A stretch of 64,000 bases of DNA, from the NCBI RefSeq assembly GCF_002904335.1, contig NZ_PPHF01000005.1, positions 44,684 through 108,683 on the forward strand, in the 5' to 3' direction. Numbering within the stretch: the first letter of the stretch is position 1; each line of letters opens with the position of its first letter. The translations under genes and the position numbers were made by a program. A model generated the notes under the pieces. That model was not told the DNA's origin. It did not search any database and saw only the letters and a list, made by a program, of their open reading frames with translations. Shown here piece after piece: positions 10,846 to 19,051 of the stretch. The DNA is from Amycolatopsis sp. CA-126428. Lineage in GTDB: Bacteria; Actinomycetota; Actinomycetes; Mycobacteriales; Pseudonocardiaceae.

Positions 10846-12060
10846 ATGCAAACGATCAGCGTCTCGACGGCCCGGAAGACGTTCCTGGCCGCACAGGGCT
10901 TCACCGACCCGCGTCCGTCCGGCGTGCCTTCGCGGCAGCACCTGAAACGGGTGTTGTCGAGAGTCCAGCTGCTGCAGCTGGACTCGGTGAACGTCGCGGT
11001 CCGGGCGCACTACATGCCGGTGTTCTCGCGGCTGGGCGCGTACGACCCGGCGCTGCTCGACGAAGCGGCGTGGGCGCACTCGGCGCGCCGCCCGCGGATG
11101 CTGGTGGAGACGTGGGCGCACGAGGCGAGCCTGCTCCCGATCGAGGACTGGCCCTTGATCCGCTCGGGCGCCAAACGCGACGGCTGGTGGCGGCACTACG
11201 GGCCGTTGATCGAGAAGTCGCCGGGCCTGGTCGAGGAGATCTTGTCGGTGGTCAAGGAGCTGGGCCCGATCGGCGCGGGCGGCATCGAGCGCGCGGTGGA
11301 GGCGGACGCCCGGCGCCGCGGCCCGGGCTCGTGGTGGGAGCGCTCGGAGGTCAAGCGCGTCTGCGAGTACCTGTTCGGCATCGGCCAGCTGACGACGGGC
11401 ACGCGCCGGTCGTTCGAGCGGCTCTACGACCTGACCGAGCGCGTGGTCCCGCCGGAGATCCTGGCCCGTTCGGTGTCCGCGGAGGAGGGCGCGCGGGGCT
11501 TGATATCGCGTTCGGCCCGGGCGCTGGGGGTGGCGACGGAGACGGACCTGCGCGACTACTACCGCCTCGGCCCGGCCCCGGCTCGCCAGGCGGTGGCGGA
11601 GCTGGTGGAGTCGGGCGAGCTGGAGCCCCTCGCGGTCCGCGGCTGGAAGCAGCTCGCGTACCGCCATGCTTCGGCTCGGACACCGCGGAACGTGACGGGC
11701 CGGGCGCTGCTGTGCCCGTTCGACCCGCTGATCTGGGAGCGAGCGAGGACCGAGCGGCTGTTCGGCTTCCACTACCGGATCGAGATCTACGTCCCGGAGC
11801 CGAAGAGGGTGTACGGCTACTACGTGTTCCCGTTCCTCCTGGACGGCTCGCTCGTCGCCCGGGTGGACCTGAAGTCCGACCGCGCGGCGGGGGTGCTGCG
11901 GGTCCAGGGAGCGTTCGCGGAGGAAGGTGCGGACGTGGCCCGGGTGCTGCCGGAGCTGGCGGCGGAGTTGCGGCACATGGCGGAGTGGCTGGGGCTGTCG
12001 GGCGTGACGGTCGGTTCCCGGGGCGACCTGGCCCCGGCTCTGGCCCGGTTGGTCCGCTGA
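10846..12060 (+). CDS. YcaQ/AlkZ-like winged-helix DNA glycosylase
   Basis: A 404-residue protein of the HTH_42 superfamily with the typical opening (ISVSTARKTFLAAQGF) and C-terminal ARTPRNVTGRALLCPFDPLIW block. It has Q44-L45-D46 in the catalytic Q-x-D/Q position. Characterised relatives are DNA glycosylases that unhook interstrand crosslinks (E. coli YcaQ, with QxD) or give self-resistance to azinomycin B (Streptomyces AlkZ, with QxQ); the QxD form here points to the YcaQ-like group. ATG 10846 is preferred over the in-frame ATG at 10801 because it gives the family's usual N-terminus. Confidence 0.85.
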   Translation: MQTISVSTARKTFLAAQGFTDPRPSGVPSRQHLKRVLSRVQLLQLDSVNVAVRAHYMPVFSRLGAYDPALLDEAAWAHSARRPRMLVETWAHEASLLPIEDWPLIRSGAKRDGWWRHYGPLIEKSPGLVEEILSVVKELGPIGAGGIERAVEADARRRGPGSWWERSEVKRVCEYLFGIGQLTTGTRRSFERLYDLTERVVPPEILARSVSAEEGARGLISRSARALGVATETDLRDYYRLGPAPARQAVAELVESGELEPLAVRGWKQLAYRHASARTPRNVTGRALLCPFDPLIWERARTERLFGFHYRIEIYVPEPKRVYGYYVFPFLLDGSLVARVDLKSDRAAGVLRVQGAFAEEGADVARVLPELAAELRHMAEWLGLSGVTVGSRGDLAPALARLVR

Positions 12061-12067
12061 GGAGGCC

Positions 12068-12098
12068 TTGACCTTGACACAGTGACAAGGTCTTCACT
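12068..12098 (+). promoter_or_regulatory. MerR-type operator/promoter
   Basis: A 21-bp palindrome at 12071-12091, ACCTTG-ACAC-A-GTGA-CAAGGT, with perfect 6-bp outer arms, overlaps TTGAC -35-like sequences at 12068-12079. This is the form of MerR-family operators, which lie in a lengthened -35/-10 spacer. It precedes the HEAT + MerR operon, so autoregulation is likely. The -10 (around 12093-12098) is weak. Confidence 0.7.
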
Positions 12099-12110
12099 GC
12101 GGGGGAGGAG

Positions 12111-12785
12111 GTGGTCACCATCAACCACGCAACGGACACCCGGCTGCTTGACGCGCTGGGCGCGGCGAACCCGTCGACCCGGCTCCAGGCGGCGCTGGCC
12201 GCGGGCACCCGGGCCGACCCCGGCCTCGCCGAGGCGCTCGTGACGCGGTGCGCGGCGGAACCGGACTTCTTCGTCCGCGACATGCTCACCTGGGCGCTGA
12301 CCCGCCTGCCCGCGGAGTTGACCGTGCCCAGGCTCGTCGCGGAACTCCGCTCCGGCCGGGCCCAGGCCCGCAGCCAGGCCCTGCACACGCTGTCGAAGAT
12401 CGGCGACCGCAGGGCGTGGCCGGCGCTCACCCGGGAGCTACTGCACGACCCGGACGACGAAGTCGCGCGAAGCGCCTGGCGGGCGGCCGTCGTCCTCGTG
12501 CCGCCGGGGGAACACGCGACCCTGGCGGCCGAGCTGGCTCGTCAGCTCGGCCGGGGTGACCGGGCCGTGCAGCTGAGCCTCAGCCGGGCCCTCGTCGCGC
12601 TCGGCGACGTGACCGAAGGGGCCTTGCGGGCGGGGCTGGTGAGCGCCGACCCGGCCGTGCGCGCGCACGCCCGCGCCACGGAACGGCTCCTGCACGACCC
12701 GGAGGCCGGGTTCGACCTGGCCGTCGACGAGGCGAAGCGGATCGTCGCGCTCGGCCCGGAACGCGCTGCGAGCGAGGCGTGCTGA
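12111..12785 (+). CDS. HEAT-repeat protein
   Basis: A 224-residue alpha-solenoid of HEAT-like helix pairs over its whole length (for example RDMLTWALTRLP, QALHTLSKIGDRRAWPAL, DPDDEVARSAWRAAVVLVP). No catalytic motif is visible; such repeats bind proteins or nucleic acids. A GGGGGAGGAG ribosome site directly precedes GTG 12111. It overlaps the MerR-HEAT gene by 7 nt, and both products share the HEAT fold, so they probably act together downstream of the MerR-type promoter. Confidence 0.8.
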   Translation: MVTINHATDTRLLDALGAANPSTRLQAALAAGTRADPGLAEALVTRCAAEPDFFVRDMLTWALTRLPAELTVPRLVAELRSGRAQARSQALHTLSKIGDRRAWPALTRELLHDPDDEVARSAWRAAVVLVPPGEHATLAAELARQLGRGDRAVQLSLSRALVALGDVTEGALRAGLVSADPAVRAHARATERLLHDPEAGFDLAVDEAKRIVALGPERAASEAC

Positions 12786-13768
12786 TTGGCGAGGTGGCCC
12801 GCCGGTCCGGGGTGAGTCCGCGGATGCTGCGGCACTACGACTCCCTCGGGCTGGTGCGGCCGACCGGGCGGACCGTCGGCGGCTACCGCGAGTACGCCGA
12901 GGCGGACATCCGCCGCATCTTCCACGTCGAAGGCCTGCGGTCGCTGGGGATGTCGCTGCGGCAGATCGGCCAGGCGCTGGCGGATCCGGCCTTCACACCG
13001 TCCACTTTGGTCGGTGAGCTGATCCGGCGGACCGAGGACAGGCTGGAACGGGAACGGGAACTGCTCGAGCGGCTCCGTGCGATCGACGCCTCGGAGCCCA
13101 CCGGGTGGGACGGCGTCCTGCACGTCGTCGAGCTCCTGCACGGGCTCGATTCCCCGAGCCCGGCGCGCCGGCAGCAGGCCGCGCTGGACGTGCCGCTCCC
13201 CACCGAGCTGCTGGCCAGGGCGGTGCTGACCGAAACGAACCCGAACGTCGCCGGAGCCCTGCGCTGGGCGCTGGCGCGGGCGGGCGCGGACGGCTTGCCG
13301 GCGTTGGCCGCCGGGCTGCGTTCACCCGACGCCGAAGTCCGGCGGCGCGCGGTCCTGGCGATCGCCGAGCTGCCGGGCGAAGAGGCGGCCGCGGCTTTGG
13401 CGGCCGCGCTCGAGGATCCGGAGCCGGGCATCCGCCGCCACGCGGCACTGGCCGCCGGCCGTCGCGGAACGACGGCCGCGGTCCCGATCCTGGTCGGCAT
13501 GGTGGCCGAGGGAACGAACGACGTCGAAGCGGCGGAGGTCCTGGGCACCCTGGCCCTGGACCCCGAATCGGGTCGCCGGATCGTGAGTGCGCTGGCTGCC
13601 GAGCTGTCTGCGGAGACCGCTGTGCGGATCCGGGTGGCCCAGGCGCTCGCCGAACTCCCGGCTCCACTGGCACAGGACACCCTGCGGCGCATGGGCGACG
13701 ACGAGGACCGGGTGGTCGCGCTGATCGCTTCGGCGGTGACGGAGGCGCTGGGCCGGTCCGGTTCGTAG
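12779..13768 (+). CDS. MerR-family regulator fused to HEAT repeats
   Basis: A 329-residue fusion. Residues 1-70 form a MerR winged helix (LIGEVARRSGVSPRMLRHYD then GLVRP, GYREYAEADI); a coiled dimerisation helix follows (about 78-105); residues about 125-325 are HEAT repeats instead of the usual small-ligand domain. A scaffold-like sensing domain suggests the signal is a protein, perhaps the upstream HEAT protein. The GTG start overlaps the upstream gene. A perfect terminator hairpin follows. Confidence 0.88.
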   Translation: MLIGEVARRSGVSPRMLRHYDSLGLVRPTGRTVGGYREYAEADIRRIFHVEGLRSLGMSLRQIGQALADPAFTPSTLVGELIRRTEDRLERERELLERLRAIDASEPTGWDGVLHVVELLHGLDSPSPARRQQAALDVPLPTELLARAVLTETNPNVAGALRWALARAGADGLPALAAGLRSPDAEVRRRAVLAIAELPGEEAAAALAAALEDPEPGIRRHAALAAGRRGTTAAVPILVGMVAEGTNDVEAAEVLGTLALDPESGRRIVSALAAELSAETAVRIRVAQALAELPAPLAQDTLRRMGDDEDRVVALIASAVTEALGRSGS

Positions 13769-13840
13769 GTCCCCCGGCGCTGTGCCCGTCCGCCGGCATC
13801 GCCGGATTTCTGCGGGCCCTTTCGCTGGCATCTCGCGCGA

Positions 13841-13878
13841 ACGGGCCGTTCCCGGCACCCCCGCCGGGAACGGCCCGT
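13841..13878. terminator. Bidirectional terminator hairpin
   Basis: Perfect 16-bp arms at 13841-13856 and 13863-13878 with a 6-base C-rich loop, followed by CCTTCCCCCTT on the + side. It lies between the convergent MerR-HEAT and DUF4097 genes. Confidence 0.85.
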
Positions 13879-13891
13879 CCTTCCCCCTTAC

Positions 13892-14815
13892 TCAGCCCGC
13901 CGCGCGCGTCACCACGGCGTTGCCGGTGCCCGTGCGGGCGCGGACCTTCAGCTTCACGCCGCCCTCGGGGGCGCTGTCGGCGACGTCCAGCTCGCTGGAG
14001 ACGCGGCCGCCGCTGGAGGTCAGGTCGACCTCGGCGGACGTCCCGCCGCGGATGCCGATCCGGACCTCGCCCGAGCCGGTGATCAGGTCGAGCGAGCCCG
14101 AGGCGGCGTCGGCCACCGACAGGTCGCCGCTGCCGGTGCGGGCCATCACCTCGCCGGAGACCGCGCCCAGCCAGACGTCGCCGGTGCCGGTGGCCAGCGT
14201 GGCGGACCCGCTGATCGACGACGCCTCGACGGGGCCGCTGCCGCTGCGCAGCTGCAGCCCGCCCAGCGTCGGGCCGAGCTTGACGGCGCCGCTGCCGGTG
14301 CGGATGGTGGCCGAGCCGTCGGCGCGGTCGAGCTTGACCTCGCCGGAGCCGGTCAGCAGGTCGACGCGGCCGGCCGAGCCGGTGACGGTGACGTCCACCG
14401 CGCCCGCCCGCACCTCGACGTGCGAGCCCGCCGGCGCGTGCACCTTCACCGCGAGGGCGACGTTCCGCAGCTGCCACGCCTTCGGGGCCTGGACGACCAG
14501 GCGGTGGCCGAGCTTCTCGATCCGGCTCTGCCGCACGGCCTCGGCGGGGGAGGCGCCCGGATCGACGCCCAGCTGGTCGCCGAAGCGCTCGCCGACCCAG
14601 GACAGCAGGCTGTTGACCCCCGCCACCCACGGCTGCTGCTCGCCCTGGTCGTGCCGCAGCTCCACGCGGGCGCCGGAGTCGCCCTCGAGGACGACTTCGA
14701 CGCGCCCGATCGTCACGCTGATGTCGAGCTCCAGCGGGACGTCGGTCTCGAACTCGTCCACCCGGACCAGTTCGTCGTTCGGCTCTTCGGCCGGTGTGGT
14801 CTGTTCTTCACTCAT
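13892..14815 (-). CDS. DUF4097-type beta-repeat protein
   Basis: A 307-residue protein dominated from about residue 125 by short repeats of the form GSGxVxL/GTGDVWL, typical of the DUF4097 right-handed beta-solenoid found in adhesin-like and anti-sigma-like proteins. There is no signal peptide or membrane segment, so it appears to be cytoplasmic. It lies 12 bp downstream of the RHH gene on the same strand and is probably co-expressed with it. Function is unknown. Confidence 0.85.
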   Translation of the reverse strand: MSEEQTTPAEEPNDELVRVDEFETDVPLELDISVTIGRVEVVLEGDSGARVELRHDQGEQQPWVAGVNSLLSWVGERFGDQLGVDPGASPAEAVRQSRIEKLGHRLVVQAPKAWQLRNVALAVKVHAPAGSHVEVRAGAVDVTVTGSAGRVDLLTGSGEVKLDRADGSATIRTGSGAVKLGPTLGGLQLRSGSGPVEASSISGSATLATGTGDVWLGAVSGEVMARTGSGDLSVADAASGSLDLITGSGEVRIGIRGGTSAEVDLTSSGGRVSSELDVADSAPEGGVKLKVRARTGTGNAVVTRAAG

Positions 14816-14827
14816 CGTCTCGTCCCC

Positions 14828-15340
14828 TCAGCCTTCGACCCAGCCGTGCAGGTGCGACCCGCTCCCGCCCTTGCCCTGGTGCTTGTGGCCCCCGCCGCCG
14901 AGCGCGCCGTGGCCCAGTGCGCCCTGCACCGCCTGCGACACGAAGGTGTTCAGCGAGACGCCCTGGGCGGCGGCCGCGCGTTCGGCCTGGCCCTTGATCT
15001 GCTCGACCAGCCGGAGGGTGATCCGGCTGATGTCACCGCCGTCGATCGGCGGCGGTGGTGTGGTGTCACGTGGTGTCGCGCGTGCCGTCGTCTCCTCGGC
15101 GGTGCCGGTGACGACCACCCGCACGTCGCGGCCGTCGAGCCGGACGTCCACCACCTGGCCCGGCAAGGCCGCCGTGACCTCGGCGGCGAGGTCGGCGAGG
15201 GCGTTCATCAGCGTCAGGCGGACGGCGGGTTCGAGCGCGGAGGACAGCAGCGCGGCCGCCCGCCGGGTGTGCTCGTCCCCGGCGGCAGCCGTGTTCGCGA
15301 GGTCCTCGCGAAGGTTGGCGATGTACGGCGTCAAGTCCAT
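14828..15340 (-). CDS. Ribbon-helix-helix (HicB/Arc-like) protein
   Basis: A 170-residue protein whose C-terminal third holds an Arc/HicB-type ribbon-helix-helix (ISRITLRLVEQIKGQAERAA then QGVSLNTFVSQAV). The N-terminal half is alpha/beta and unassigned; the tail is Gly/His-rich (GGGGHKHQGKGGSGSHLHG), a possible metal-binding feature. It is the first gene of an operon with the DUF4097 gene. Repeated TGGTGTCA boxes overlap its promoter, fitting autorepression. No toxin-like partner is adjacent, so an antitoxin role is unsupported. Confidence 0.8.
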   Translation of the reverse strand: MDLTPYIANLREDLANTAAAGDEHTRRAAALLSSALEPAVRLTLMNALADLAAEVTAALPGQVVDVRLDGRDVRVVVTGTAEETTARATPRDTTPPPPIDGGDISRITLRLVEQIKGQAERAAAAQGVSLNTFVSQAVQGALGHGALGGGGHKHQGKGGSGSHLHGWVEG

Positions 15341-15392
15341 GACACCACTATGACGTCATCCTTGGTGTCAGTCAAGGCGGCGGGTGGTGTCA
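15340..15392 (-). promoter_or_regulatory. Leaderless promoter with nested operator for the RHH operon
   Basis: On the minus strand, -35 TTGACT (15370-15375), a 17-nt spacer and -10 CATAGT (15347-15352) place the start point at the ATG at 15340. An inverted pair TGACACCA (15340-15347) / TGGTGTCA (15363-15370) flanks the palindrome TGACGTCA (15351-15358); a third TGGTGTCA is at 15385-15392, 22 bp away. Binding here would block both promoter elements. Confidence 0.65.
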
Positions 15393-15459
15393 CGTGTCCC
15401 CCGGGAGTGACCGCCCTCACGCGGTTAGGCTGCGCGGGAGCCGGAGAAGGAGTGCTGAC

Positions 15460-16212
15460 GTGACCGCAACCGTGTCACCCAGAGTGCAGCTGATCGCGAA
15501 AACGGAGTTCTTCCCGCCCGGGGACGTGCCTTGGTCGACCGACGCGGACGGCGGGGAAGCGCTCGCCGAGTTCGCCGGCCGCGCCTGCTACCAGTCGTGG
15601 AAGAAGCCGAACCCGGCCACCGCGACCAACGCCGGCTACCTCGAGCACATCATCGACGTCGGCCACCTTTCGGTGCTGGAGCACGGTTCGGTGACCTTCT
15701 ACATCACCGGCATCTCCCGGTCCCTGACCCACGAGCTGATCCGGCACCGCCACTTCTCCTACTCCCAGCTCTCGCAGCGGTACGTCCCGGAGCGCGACGC
15801 CGAGTTCGTCGAGCCGGAGATCATCGCGAACGACCCGGTGCTGCACGAGAAGTTCCTCGCCGCCACCCGGGCCAGCGTCGACGCCTACACCGAGCTGCTG
15901 GCCGGGCTCGAGGAGAAGTTCGCCGACGTCCCGAGCGCGACCCTGCGCCGCAAGCAGGCCCGTCAGGCCGCCCGCGCGGTGCTGCCGAACGCGACCGAAA
16001 CCCGCATCGTCGTCACCGGGAACTACCGCGCCTGGCGGCACTTCGTCGCGATGCGCGCGACCGAGCACGCCGACGTCGAAATCCGCGAGCTGGCCGTGGA
16101 GTGCCTGCGGCAGCTGCAGAAGGCCGCGGCGAACGTGTTCGCGGACTTCACCATCTCGACGTTGCCGGACGGCACCGAGATCGCCACGAGCCCGAAGGTG
16201 CTGGAAGGCTGA
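15460..16212 (+). CDS. thyX: Flavin-dependent thymidylate synthase
   Basis: Makes dTMP from dUMP using FAD, NADPH and methylenetetrahydrofolate. The 250-residue protein has the ThyX motif [11 protein letters not shown] (RHR-x7-S) and the C-terminal region [12 protein letters not shown]. The start is GTG 15460 after a GGAGAAGGAG ribosome site; TAGGCT at 15426-15431 is a possible -10. In mycobacteria thyX also lies between dapB and dapA, so gene order is conserved. The stop overlaps the next ATG by one base. Confidence 0.97.
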   Translation: MTATVSPRVQLIAKTEFFPPGDVPWSTDADGGEALAEFAGRACYQSWKKPNPATATNAGYLEHIIDVGHLSVLEHGSVTFYITGISRSLTHELIRHRHFSYSQLSQRYVPERDAEFVEPEIIANDPVLHEKFLAATRASVDAYTELLAGLEEKFADVPSATLRRKQARQAARAVLPNATETRIVVTGNYRAWRHFVAMRATEHADVEIRELAVECLRQLQKAAANVFADFTISTLPDGTEIATSPKVLEG

Positions 16213-16607
16213 TGAAACGACTTGCGATCGACGTCCGGCCCGGCGAGTACGCCGTCGTGCGGCTGCCCGCGGACGCCGCGGTGCCCGCCGAGCTCTTCGC
16301 GCCCGGCGAGACGTTCGTCTCGGTGACCAGGACGCCCGAAGAACTGTCGGTGATCTGCCCGGCCGGCCGCGAACCGGCCGGGGCCACGGCCGCCGAGGAC
16401 GGCTGGCGGCTGCTGTCGGTCCGCGGCCCGCTGGAGTTCACCCTCACCGGCATCATCGCCGCGCTGGCCTCGGAGCTGGCCGCGGCCGGGGTCACGCTGT
16501 TCTCGATGTCGACGTTCGACACCGACCACATCCTGGTCCGCGCCGGCGACCTCGACGACGCGGTCACGGCGCTGCGCGACTCCGGCCACGAGGTCGCCCT
16601 CCCCTGA
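16212..16607 (+). CDS. ACT-domain protein (CASTOR-like)
   Basis: A 131-residue protein with the two-lobe ACT arrangement seen in small actinobacterial amino-acid-binding proteins: SVRGPLEFTLTGIIAALASE and a C-terminal FSMSTFDTDHILVR motif. No enzyme domain is attached. It overlaps the thyX stop by one base, so it is in the thyX operon. It probably senses an amino acid, but which one, and the downstream effect, cannot be read from sequence. Confidence 0.82.
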   Translation: MKRLAIDVRPGEYAVVRLPADAAVPAELFAPGETFVSVTRTPEELSVICPAGREPAGATAAEDGWRLLSVRGPLEFTLTGIIAALASELAAAGVTLFSMSTFDTDHILVRAGDLDDAVTALRDSGHEVALP

Positions 16608-16671
16608 CCGTCCGGGACTTTTCGCCGCCGCCGATCCGGGTACCCGGGGTCGTGGGTGGGCGTGGTCACCC

Positions 16672-16701
16672 TTGAAAAGCAAAGTTCGGCGCGCCTAAAC
16701 T
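16672..16701 (+). promoter_or_regulatory. mntH promoter with DtxR/MntR-like box
   Basis: -35 TTGAAA (16672-16677), an 18-nt spacer and -10 TAAACT (16696-16701). Within it, 16680-16698 read on the minus strand (TTAGGCGCGCCGAACTTTG) matches 12 of 19 positions of the DtxR/IdeR consensus and is centred on GGCGCGCC. A manganese- or iron-responsive repressor is likely. Confidence 0.5.
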
Positions 16702-16745
16702 CCGGTTTTGGGTCCCCGACATCCGGTTTTCGAGAGGTGGGCGTC

Positions 16746-17987
16746 ATGGCTGTGACCGAGGCTGTCCGGCCGGGACTGGTGACCCGCCTGCGCACCGGGT
16801 CGGCCCTGCTCGGGCCGGCGTTCGTCGCCGCCATCGCCTACGTCGACCCGGGGAACGTCGCCTCGAACATCAGCGCCGGCGCCCGCTACGGCTACCTGCT
16901 GGTCTGGGTGATCGTCGCGGCGAACCTGATGGCCGTGCTGGTGCAGTACCTGTCGGCGAAGCTCGGGCTGATCAGCGGCATGTCGCTGCCGGAGGCCCTG
17001 CGCGCCCGCCTGTCCCGCCCCGCGCGGCTGGCCTACTGGGCGCAGGCGGAGATCGTCGCCATCGCCACCGACCTGGCCGAGGTGGTCGGCGGCGCGATCG
17101 CGCTCAACCTGCTGTTCGACCTCCCGCTCGTCGTCGGCGGCCTGATCACCGGCGCGGTGTCGCTGACGCTGCTGGCGGTCCAGGACCGCGGCGGCCAGCG
17201 GACGTTCGAGCGGGTCGTCACCGGCCTGCTGGCGGTGATCGCGGTCGGCTTCCTGGCCAGCCTGTTCGTCGAACCGCCGTCGCCCACGGAGACCCTCGGC
17301 GGCCTGCTCCCGCGGTTCGACGGCGCGGGCAGCATCCTCATCGCGGCGGCCATGCTCGGCGCGACCGTGATGCCGCACGCGGTCTACCTGCACTCGGGCC
17401 TGGTCCGCGACCGCCACGGCCGTCCCGAGGGCCTCCAGCGCCGCCGCCTGCTGCGTGCGACGCGCGTCGACGTCGGCTCGGCGATGCTCCTGGCGGGCGC
17501 GGTGAACCTGGGCATGCTGCTGCTGGCCACGACGAACCTCCAGGGCCAGGCGGGCGTCGACAGCATCGAGGGCGCGCACGGCGCGGTCTCCTCGGCCCTC
17601 GGTCCGGGCATCGCGCTGCTGTTCGCGATCGGCCTGCTGGCGTCGGGCCTGGCCTCGACGTCGGTGGGCGCGTACGCGGGCGCGATGATCATGCAGGGGT
17701 TGCTGCACAAGCGAATTCCGCTGGTCCTGCGCCGTCTGGTGACCCTGACGCCGGCGATCGTGGTGCTCGCGCTGGGCGCCGACCCGAGTACCGCGCTGGT
17801 GGTGTCCCAGGTGGTGTTGTCGTTCGGTATCCCGTTCGCGCTGGTGCCGTTGATTCGCCTGACGGCCGACCGTGATCTGATGGGGGAGGACACGAACCGC
17901 CGCTCGACGACGGTCGCGGCCTCGGTGATCGCGGCGATCATCATCGCTCTCAACCTGGTGCTCATCTACCTCACGGTCACCGGTTGA
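16746..17987 (+). CDS. mntH: Nramp-family divalent metal (Mn2+) transporter
   Basis: A 413-residue proton-coupled metal importer with about eleven membrane helices. The metal-site motif DPGN is in AIAYVDPGNVASN (about residue 37) and the second signature MPHAVYLHSGL is present. ATG 16746 follows a GAGAGG ribosome site; the open frame upstream covers the promoter. The candidate metal box in the promoter supports manganese control. Confidence 0.94.
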   Translation: MAVTEAVRPGLVTRLRTGSALLGPAFVAAIAYVDPGNVASNISAGARYGYLLVWVIVAANLMAVLVQYLSAKLGLISGMSLPEALRARLSRPARLAYWAQAEIVAIATDLAEVVGGAIALNLLFDLPLVVGGLITGAVSLTLLAVQDRGGQRTFERVVTGLLAVIAVGFLASLFVEPPSPTETLGGLLPRFDGAGSILIAAAMLGATVMPHAVYLHSGLVRDRHGRPEGLQRRRLLRATRVDVGSAMLLAGAVNLGMLLLATTNLQGQAGVDSIEGAHGAVSSALGPGIALLFAIGLLASGLASTSVGAYAGAMIMQGLLHKRIPLVLRRLVTLTPAIVVLALGADPSTALVVSQVVLSFGIPFALVPLIRLTADRDLMGEDTNRRSTTVAASVIAAIIIALNLVLIYLTVTG

Positions 17988-18011
17988 CCCACGGAACGGG
18001 GAAACGCGGCC

Positions 18012-18446
18012 ATGGCCTGGACCTTCGCCCTCAACGCCGAATGCGGGGATCGGGAGACCCACGCCCGCGACCTGGCGCGGCACTTCGACGGCTGGCCGGC
18101 GGGTGTCTTCAGCCGTGACAACGCCTGGTGGTGCGGGATCGCGCCGGACGGCCTCAGCCGCACCGGCGCGCACACCGACGAGGAAGCGGCGGCGATGACC
18201 GCGGCCGGCCGCCGGCTCTACTGGCTGCTCCGGATCGCGCCGCCGGTCTACCGCTACGCGCTCGCCGGCATCGAGACCGACCGGTTCCGCAGCTACGACG
18301 AGCTGATGGCGGAGAAGGACCTGACGATCTTCCCGGGCCTCGTCGTCGCCGAGGACATCTGGATCCGGACGGGCAAGCGCGCCGAGTTCAGCGACTTCGC
18401 CCCGGGCTACCGCTGGCTCCCCTACCGCGGCGAAACCCGCCGCTGA
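18012..18446 (+). CDS. Conserved hypothetical protein
   Basis: A 144-residue soluble protein with many aromatic residues (WTFALNAECGDRETHARDLA; RWLPYRGETRR). I recognise no domain. It starts 24 bp after mntH in the same direction and may be co-transcribed. No signal peptide or membrane segment is seen. Confidence 0.65.
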   Translation: MAWTFALNAECGDRETHARDLARHFDGWPAGVFSRDNAWWCGIAPDGLSRTGAHTDEEAAAMTAAGRRLYWLLRIAPPVYRYALAGIETDRFRSYDELMAEKDLTIFPGLVVAEDIWIRTGKRAEFSDFAPGYRWLPYRGETRR

Positions 18447-18460
18447 CCAACCGCTCGACA

Positions 18461-18507
18461 ACCCTAGGGGGTAATTGTCTCATCGATGTGGCAGTTAGCC
18501 CTAGGGT
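18461..18507. repeat. Inverted repeat with CCCTAGGG arms
   Basis: ACCCTAGGGGGTAA (18461-18474) pairs with TTAGCCCTAGGGT (18495-18507) with one bulged base across a 20-nt loop. It may terminate the mntH operon; no U-tract follows. Confidence 0.55.
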
Positions 18508-18610
18508 CGGAGAGCAAGAGTCGGCGCCACACGCAATCTCGGGCTGCTGCTGGTGCGAATCCCCAGGTCCGGGGCACGGCCGCGGGATGTCCCGGTCGGC
18601 GAGCCCGACC

Positions 18611-18965
18611 GTCAGGCACGCGAGTCGCCCCTCCAATCACGCGAGTCGTCCCTCCAATCACGCGTGTCGTCCCTCCAATCACGCGTGTCGTCCCTCCAAT
18701 CACGCGTGTCGTCCCTTCAATCACGCGTGTCGTCCTTCCAATCACGCGTGTCGTCCTTCCAATCACGCGTGTCGTCCCTCCAATCACGCGTGTCGTCCTT
18801 CCAGGTACGCGAGTCGACCCTCTGCGTGCGCGAGCCGACCCTCTGGGTGCGCGGGCCGACCCGCTGGGTGCGCGGGCCGACCCTCTGGGTGCGCGAGCCG
18901 ACCCTATGGGTACGCGAGTCGTCCCTTTGGGTGCGCGAACCGACCCTCTGGGTACGCGGGCCAGC
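18611..18965. repeat. 21-bp tandem repeat array, 17 units
   Basis: Units repeat at exactly 21 bp: the CACG/TACG/TGCG core recurs at 18617, 18638, 18659 and so on to 18953. The first half has TCGTCCCTCCAATCACGCGTG-type units, the second half units like GCGCGAGCCGACCCTCTGGG. Because 21 is a multiple of three, several frames stay open through the array, giving spurious Arg/Pro/Ser/His repeat peptides. It occupies the gap between the hypothetical gene and the kinase gene, together with the inverted repeat just upstream. Confidence 0.95.
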
Positions 18966-19051
18966 CGTTCGTCGGCACGAATTCCGCGGAACCCGCGGCG
19001 CCCCGCGGCGGTCCGACTAGCATCTGCGCGACCGCCGCCCGAAGGAGCACC

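Noticed and set aside
14828..15340. Toxin-antitoxin module around the RHH gene
   Set aside because: The neighbour is a 307-residue DUF4097 protein with no toxin-like features, so only autoregulation is supported.
16695..18461. 588-codon antisense frame across mntH and the hypothetical gene
   Set aside because: Low-complexity His/Arg/Asp-rich translation, no family features, antisense to a clear transporter gene.
18611..18965. CRISPR array
   Set aside because: Units are contiguous 21-mers that grade into each other; there are no unique spacers and no cas genes.
18128..19051. Kinase extended upstream through the 21-bp repeats
   Set aside because: The added residues are repeat translations and the frame begins inside the upstream gene; GTG 19052 has a good ribosome site and the kinase fold starts soon after.
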